Origin: Myxocyprinus asiaticus | Lineage: Eukaryota; Chordata; Actinopteri; Cypriniformes; Catostomidae | NCBI RefSeq assembly: GCF_019703515.2 | Contig: NC_059379.1 | Coordinates: 22,371,880 to 22,435,879 of the forward strand | Direction: 5' to 3' | Length of the DNA stretch: 64,000 nt | Part shown: positions 57,139-64,000 of the stretch, piece by piece | Layout of the letters: each line of letters begins with the position of its first letter | How positions within the stretch are numbered: the first letter of the stretch is position 1 | Notes under the pieces: generated by a model | Databases searched by the model: none | The model's input: the letters and a program-made list of their open reading frames with translations, nothing else | Told to the model about the DNA's origin: nothing | Made by a program: the position numbers and the translations under genes

Positions 57139-57828
57139 CTAAAGAGATAGTTCACCCAAAAATGAAAATGCTCTCATCATTTACTCACACTCATGCCATC
57201 CCAGATGTATGACTTTCTTGCTTCTGCAGAACACAAATGAAAATATTTAGAAGAATATTTCAGCTCTGTTGGTCCTCACAATGCAAGTGAATGGTGACCA
57301 AAACTTTGAAGCTAAAAAAAGCACAAAGTCAGCATAAAGGTAATCCATAAAACTCCAGTGGTTTAATCCAAATCTTCCGAAGTGATCTAATCGGTTTTGG
57401 GTGAAAACACCAAAATGTAACTCCTTTTCACTGTACATCTTGCTATTGCAATCTCTAGGCATGATCATGATTCACTATGGCGCTAGGACGTTTAATCGAG
57501 TTTGAAATCATGATCGCCAAGGAGACTGCAGATGTTAAGATTTACCGCGAAGATTTATAGCTTTGCTTTTGGTCTGTATTCACCAAAAAATCAATTAGAT
57601 CACTTCAGAAGATTTGGATAAAACCACTGGAGACTTTATGCTGCCTTTGTGCTTTTTGGAGCTTTAGTCACCATACACTTGCATTGTGAGGACCTAAAGA
57701 GCTGAGATTTTCTTCTAAAAATATTCATTTGTTTTCTGCAGAAGAAAGAAAGTCAAACACATCTTGGATGGCATGAGGGTGAGTATATGATGAGAGAATT
57801 TTCATTTTTGGGTGAACTATCCCTTTAA
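57139..57828. mobile_element. palindromic TTAA-type MITE, well preserved
   Basis: AAAGAGATAGTTCACCCAAA and TTTGGGTGAACTATCCCTTTAA bound about 690 bp of arms that pair nearly end to end (TACTCACACTCATGCCATCC against GGATGGCATGAGGGTGAGTA). Confidence 0.9.
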
Positions 57829-58655
57829 TGCTAGTCTCAACGAATTTCAAGTTTGAAATGGCAGAACAGATAACACAAACTTTTTCTAAACACATTAGGA
57901 CATAGACAAACAGCCCATCATTCAATGTTTTTGAGCTTGTCGCCAAATGGAACTAAGTGATATATATTAGGAATCCCATTTAACTTTTTCACTACATGTT
58001 TCAGTGTTGGTTTTCGCAAATAATTTCCACCATGGTAATCCAGTCCATACAATTATCAATTATTTCAAATAAAATTACAATTACTGCGTAACCATTTAAA
58101 TGTCCAGGTGCAGCAGATGTCACTTTTTCAAGAATTCTAATTACTGTTCTTATTGGACAAAGCAGCTACAACAAGTTTCAAGCACCTGTAGCCACCAAAA
58201 GAGTTCGGATACCAACAATGGTCATGTGCACGCATAGCCATGTTGGTTTGAAAAAGGTTTGGAACTTAAGAAAGACAAAACCCAGTGCTTGGTGGGCTGA
58301 AAGGACTAATAGATGAACACACTGTAAAAACCAAAAACAAAGAAACAAGATTTAAAATGTTGAGCATGCACACATTCTCAAACTACATTCAGAAATATTT
58401 GAATTTTCTGAAATTATTTGAATCCAGAGCTAATCGTGAAGATATAGACAATAACTAATTCAGCTATAACTGAGGCCTGAAATTTCTTTTCAAATATGTT
58501 CAGGTGTATTATGAGGTGTGGAACAACACTGATTATGCCAACCAGATCTTTCTACTAACAGTACTTTTTCCAATGGATATTTCCATAATGCCCAATAGAA
58601 AAGCCATGAAATTCATTGAATTCAAATACAAGTAATATGCTGGATGAGACTCACC
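57829..58655. other. 3' flank of the syntaxin gene
   Basis: No coding exon seen. Likely includes the 3' UTR of the minus-strand syntaxin gene, possibly with a UTR intron starting at the GTGAGT directly after the stop codon. Confidence 0.45.
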
Positions 58656-61600
58656 TCATATGGCATAGACAGCGACAATAATGGCTATGATTACTATTAA
58701 AACAGCAAGGCATACTGCAATCCATAACTTTTTCTGAGGACAGAAAAATTTTATAATGTGGTCACTTGCACTGTAGGTGGTCAATGATTTCATGTACACA
58801 GATATGGCACTCACACATTATCATGGACTCACCTTGCATGCTTTTCTTGAAGATTTTACTGCAGCACCTGTTTCTACAACAGCCTTTTCCACATAGTTAT
58901 GGGAACTCTTAATATTCTCCTCAATCCGGTCCACCATCTCACCCTGAAAAACAAATTTCATTGATAAAAATGTTCATTTCACTTAAAGCCCTGATTAAGG
59001 TGAAATATGGACAAAATCACATTCTGGGCACATTTATAAGACATCACTGTTTTTTAAAGTACATCACTGGTTTCTAAATGATTAGACATTTGGTGAACAT
59101 TTTACTAAACATTCCTAGTGTTTACATTACCTGTGCTTCTACTTCCATTGCAAGGTATTGAAACATATCATGAAGCTCTTTGATGCTTCTCTCCAATTTG
59201 ATGATCTCGTCATGTCGTGACTCAATCTCATTCAGAGCCTGCCTGGTTGCTTGAGTATCATTCAAAATCTGCATGAATTTTACAGTTGACAAAACTGATA
59301 TGAGACCTGATATGACACCAATTATTAACATTGTTATGTTTTTGTAATGATAAAATGGCATCTGTCATCTAAAATACAATTATAAAATGGTGATAATACG
59401 TTATTTGCTACTGTCATAAATCTCAAGCAAGGGAGTGGAGGGGTTGCATTAAAAAAAAAATAATGAGGTGATCTGAATATGCAAGGCTGGAATAATGACT
59501 GTAATCCAAACTCTAAAAAGGAAGTGGAAATCTATGAAGGAGGTACTGAAAATGAGAGACATTAACTTCTAACAGTGCTTTTAATGATGTTGACAACCCA
59601 GATTTCCTTTGTCTGGAATTGTAAAAATAATTGGCAAAAACACCATAGGAAGCAATGTGCATAACCAAACATGACCTTTAAAGTTCCCCCAGGATTTTTA
59701 TTTCCAATTTTAGGTCTTGTATGTAGTTTTTACAGCATCACAAGAATTATTTTCTAATGACACACAGAAAGAGAAGGGTCATGGAACAAGGCATCCTGTG
59801 AACAAACAGCGGCTGAGAGCTTTACTAAATGAAATGAAACTATCCCTAAGCAACCAGTGCCCAGCAGGTTAATCAACTTCATCCAAAGCTAGAAACAATT
59901 TAATTTAAGATGGATCTGTTCCTTACCAAGGCTCTTACCAAGTAAAATACATCCAGCAAGCAAAAGAGAAGGCTTGAAATGTGACACTTATGTAATCAGA
60001 AGACAATAGTAATATTGCTCTGTTGCTAACTGTTTTCTTTAGATGATTGCAGAAAAAGAAGCAACGAATACACCTATAGACAAAATGCTTGAAGATCTAC
60101 ATTTAAAACAGAGAGCTTTTAATAATCATATAAAAAGGCATGCACACTACACAAATCAACAGGCTTACATTTTGTGTGAAAACAGATGTTTCCCCACTCT
60201 CAAGCATCGATTCCAGCTTCTCGTCTGTCACATTGTTACCGGCTGTAATGAAAACCAGACTGACTATAGTTTTATGCACATATTTGTATGAGCTCATCTT
60301 ATAAGAATAATGCAAATGAAAGCTCTCCACATCTGTAAAACTACTGAAAATCATGTGGTTTATTACATTAAACCATAACCATACACAAATCCCATGACAC
60401 AAAAAGCACTTACTGATTTTGAGTTGTCTTTGTATCCTCTCTACATTTCTGTCTCTGTATTGGGCTTGAATTGTGTTACAGTGACCCATCAACTCAAAAA
60501 ATTCTCGAGACAAAACACCATGCTTTCAACGGATGTTGAGAGAAAAGGAAACAGATGGTTATTTTGAGCCAAAACAACATTGTTGTTGTTTTAGTAATGA
60601 TTATATACATCAGTGACTTACCTGGACTCTCTGCATTCTAACGTTTATAGGAATATATTTGTCATCATCTTCAGCTTTCTTAATTTCAATGCCTGCGATG
60701 TAAATGTATGGATCAATCTGTGAAATTCCAGTGGAAACACTTCAATAACAATTACTCTTTTTTTATTTATTTATCGGTCTCACTTTTTAACTTTTTTTGG
60801 ATCTGGTAGGCCATGCTTTTGATGTCTTCCCTAAGGGACTGAAGTTCCTTTTTCATACCTATGGTACAGGAGGATTCATTTATTATTATAAGGGTTATAA
60901 ATAACATGCGAACACACAATATAAAAGAGTAGTATTTTGTCCTAAAATGTGGGGGATAAAATACTTACTATGAAAACTAAGTCACTCATACTTAACACTA
61001 TGTTGGATTATTAAAATGATTGTTTATTAGTTTGAAAAAGCACCATGGAGATAATTTCTATTCTCTCCCAGAGTTACTCACTGTCCTCTGGGAGTGCAAC
61101 TCCTAACACTGTTTTCTGTTTGTTCTCCAATTCAGACACCTTCTTCTTAAGAGTGACAAGCCCCTCTCGAATCTCCTGAACCTATATAGAGAAAAAGATG
61201 ATATTACTGTGACAACTTAGAGTATCACTTTAAAAACTATGTAGGCCCAAACCAACCAGACTATGAATGGCATGTAATTAAAAAAATGAATGATGATGTA
61301 TGATTATGAATTTAAGTATGTTAGAGCTGTATGTTAGATGTGTAATTTTCATCAAGCCCCATAGATATCAAACTTGGTAGAAAAACTTTTCAGCAGTTAG
61401 CTGTTGTGATTGGGAAAAAACTTAATACTAATAATAATAATACACTTTTTACAGTTTCTGATTAAAAATTAATACATGCACATATTCTTTTTGACTAGAA
61501 ACGGAAATTTGCACTAGCAAACGGTAAAAAAGTTTGCTTAAAATGTGCTACAATGCTCAAAGATGACCCATGATGAACCTTTTTAAAGAAGGTCTCATTT

Positions 61601-61686
61601 TCTTTCTCTTCCTTTGCTGAGTTCCCAGAGCCAGGCTTTATCATGAGAGCTGTGGTTTCTCCATCCTCATCTGACACATTAGCAGT
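58656..61686 (-). CDS. stx4: syntaxin-4-like SNARE, exons 2 to 10
   Basis: Minus exons: 61686-61579, 61181-61082, 60858-60784, 60692-60622, 60522-60414, 60242-60169, 59268-59131, 58943-58833, 58733-58656; 287 residues with consistent phases. The order is: an acidic N-terminus ([17 protein letters not shown]); Habc helices ([54 protein letters not shown]); then [12 protein letters not shown]; then the Q-SNARE domain ([20 protein letters not shown] through [20 protein letters not shown], with the zero-layer Q); and a C-terminal anchor ([21 protein letters not shown]). Syntaxin 4 is a plasma-membrane t-SNARE pairing with SNAP23 and VAMP2/8. Exon 1, about 10 residues, lies past 61690 and was not found. 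The exon at 61579 ends at a weak donor, GTTCAT. Another syntaxin 1/2/3/4-group member is possible. Confidence 0.85.
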
Positions 61687-61795
61687 CTAGTGAGAGTACA
61701 GGAGTAAAAATTAAGAATTTAGAAAATAAATAATTATTAACAAAGTACATACTTTGGTATTTTGGTACGAAACAGGGCTTTAAACAAATGTGAGA

Positions 61796-62534
61796 TTAAA
61801 GGAATAGTTCGCCAAAAAATGAAAATTCTCTCATCATTTACTCACCCTCATGCCATCCCAGATGTGCATGACTTTCTCCTTCAGAACACAAACAAAGCTT
61901 TTTAGAAGAATATTTAGGCTCTGTAGGTCCATACGATGCAAGTGAATGGGGGCCAGAACTTTGAAGCTCCACAAATCACATGGAGGCAGCATAAAAATAA
62001 TCCATACGACGTCAGTGGTTTAATTCAAGTCTTCACATCCAAAATCGGTTCGATTGCTTCAGAGCAGACCAAAATATAACTCGATTTTCACTATAAATCT
62101 TGACACCAGCAGTCTCCTTGGCGATCATGATTTTAAGCTCGATTACACTTCCTAGCGCCATCTAGTGCCCTGCAAGTGTCAAGAACTAGGAAGTGTAATC
62201 GAGCTTGAAATAATGATCGTGCCTAGAGACTGCAATAGCAAAATCTATAGTGAAAATGGAGTTACCCAAAGCCATTTAGATGGCTTCATAACACATACAT
62301 TTAACCACCAGAGTCATATGGATTACTTTTATGCTGCCTTTATGTGATTTTTTTGGAGCTTCCAAGTTTTGGTCAACATTCACTTACATTGTATGGATCT
62401 ACAGAGCAGAGATATTTTTTTCTAAAAATCTTAATTTGGGTTCTGCAGAAAAAAGAAAAACATACACATTTGGGATTGCATGAGGGTGAGTAAATGATGA
62501 GAGAATTTTAATTTTTGGAATAACTTTTCCTTAA
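61796..62534. mobile_element. palindromic TTAA-type MITE with inner hairpin
   Basis: AAAGGAATAGTTCGCCAAAA at the left, TTTTTGGAATAACTTTTCCTTAA at the right. At the centre (about 62133-62205) CTCGATTACACTTCCTAG is mirrored by CTAGGAAGTGTAATCGAG. Confidence 0.88.
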
Positions 62535-62880
62535 ACAAAATTGAGTCTCAATGCTGTCAAGTTCAACAAAATTCATAATTGAATCAGCAACAAACCATCA
62601 TGGCTGCAAGTTTGTATAAACGCTAAAAAAATAAAAAAACGCAAAACATCGACCCCAACAAGGGCAATCCAAGTTAGGGAGTGTCTCAAAGGTGCAAAAC
62701 GCACAATGTAAAAGAGATACATTATTCCATGACTACATTAAAAGTGGTTCTTTTTACATGTGTAATGTTTATGTTGGTAAACAAATTAAGTTAAATTTAG
62801 ATCATTTTTAATTTTCTTGTGACTGATATCCCTGTTGTAACTATTTAAAGTAAACTGAATGATTTAATGAAATAAATCTA
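62535..62880. other. AT-rich flank, no gene seen
   Basis: No exon 1 of the syntaxin gene is recognisable here. Confidence 0.4.
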
Positions 62881-64000
62881 TTTAACTTTTTTACCTAAAG
62901 TTCTCACATCACCTGCAATGTATTTATACACACCTGCTACATATCTTACACAGCTTTGATTGTGGAAATATGTTTTTGTGTATTTTTCTGGAGTTTATAA
63001 AATACTAAAATCCATTTAACTTCTTGTTCATTTCACCTGATGATGTCACACCACCTGTAAAATATTCACAAACACCTATAACACATCTTACACGACTTGA
63101 AATTTGGAAATATGATTTTGTGTATTTTTATGAATTTTTGAAATTTTCAAATCCATATAACTTCCTGATCATGTGATCTGAAGATGTCACACCACCTGTT
63201 ATATATTTACAAACATCTAAAACACATCTTACATGACTTGGATTTTGAAAATATGGTTTTGTGTATTTATTATGAATTTTTGACATTTTCAAATTCATAT
63301 AACTTCTTGTTCATGTGACCTAGTAATGTCAGACCACCTGTAATGCATTCACACACACTTGACACACATCTTAAATGACTTTGATTTTGGAAATATTATT
63401 TTGTGTATTTTTTCTGAATTTTTGAAATTTTCAAATCTATATAAATTATGGGTCATGTGACCTAGTGATATCAGACCACCTGTATTGCATTCACACACAT
63501 ATGACACACATCTTACACGACTTTGATTTTAGAAATGTTATTTTGTGTATTTTTATGCATTTCTGACATTTTCAAATCCATATAACTTCCTGGTCATGTG
63601 ACCTGATTATGTCACACCACCTGTTATATATTTACAAACATCTTTAACACATCTTACATGAATTGGATTTTGGAAATATGATTTTGTGTATTTTTTTATG
63701 AATTTTTGACATTTTCCAATTTACTGTATATAACTTCTTGGTCATGTGACCTAGTGATGTCAGACCACCTGTAAAGCATTCACACACATCTTACATGACT
63801 TGGATTTTGGAAATATTATTTTGTGTATTTTGTATGAATTTTTGAAATTTTTAAAATCCATATAACTTCCAGATCATGTGACCTGATGATGTCACACCAC
63901 CTGTAATATATTTACAAACACCTATAACACATAAATGACTTGGATTTTGGAAATATGATTTTGTGTATTTTTTCTGAATGTTTTACATTTTCAAATCTAT
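62880..64000. repeat. ~140-bp tandem satellite, about eight units
   Basis: TTTTGTGTATTTTT recurs at about 62971, 63116, 63257, 63399, 63541, 63683, 63821 and 63959, so the period is 138-145 bp. Each unit also carries TTTTCAAATCCATATAACTTC, GGTCATGTGACCTAGTGATGTC, ACACCACCTGTAA and TTACATGACTTGGATTTTGG. The array continues beyond the window. Confidence 0.93.

Noticed and set aside
60622..60717. Longer form of the syntaxin exon starting at ATTGATCC
   Set aside because: It would bring a stop codon after joining in phase 1. The acceptor 25 nt further in (CGCAG, exon start 60692) restores the frame and matches the STX4 length.

Overview
This is a window of vertebrate nuclear DNA, almost certainly from a teleost and most likely a cyprinid-type fish. 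It is AT-rich and intron-bearing, full of Tc1-like transposons, palindromic MITEs, tRNA-derived SINEs and microsatellites. Its GIP peptide is of the kind I recall from zebrafish. Genes are split into many small exons with GT-AG borders, so I assembled gene models by hand from homologous peptides and splice sites.

Layout, left to right. The first coding exon of a caskin2-like gene lies at 405-498 (minus strand; the rest is off the left edge). A tandem GalNAc alpha-2,6-sialyltransferase (GT29) cluster follows on the minus strand: an exon relic near 2.77-3.08 kb, one apparently intact nine-exon gene (6174-10190), and a heavily broken second copy (12048-17490). The broken copy has a LINE inserted in exon 2, lacks two exons, and carries a nonsense codon, frameshifts and a lost stop. 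Next are mxra7 (21365-25909, minus, complete, four exons) and gip (26933-28559, plus). The hormone-coding exon of gip is duplicated in tandem as two symmetric 138-nt exons, which predicts a precursor with two GIP-like hormones. A repeat-dominated block (about 28.7-39.9 kb) holds SINEs, a decayed hAT element and a nested, internally deleted Ty3/gypsy element with two 407-bp LTRs. Then comes a decayed snf8 gene (ESCRT-II VPS22; 40062-46688, plus) with several splice-site and nonsense lesions and a Sleeping Beauty-type Tc1 element starting 3 nt downstream of exon 3. The window ends with an intact 13-exon calcoco2/NDP52-like autophagy receptor gene (47861-56051, minus), a syntaxin-4-like gene lacking only its first exon (58656-61686, minus), and a ~140-bp tandem satellite running off the right edge.

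Gene order matches blocks of human chromosome 17: CASKIN2, ST6GALNAC1/2 and MXRA7 from 17q25, and GIP, SNF8 and CALCOCO2 from 17q21. UBE2Z and ATP5MC1, which lie between SNF8 and CALCOCO2 in human, are not seen here. Because snf8 is a core ESCRT-II gene and this copy is dead, I infer that a working copy exists elsewhere, as expected in a polyploid fish.

The best candidate for something undescribed is the duplicated gip hormone exon. Also notable are the snf8 decay with a transposon at a splice donor, the LINE with a perfect 10-bp target duplication inside a sialyltransferase exon, and several nested insertions that allow relative dating.
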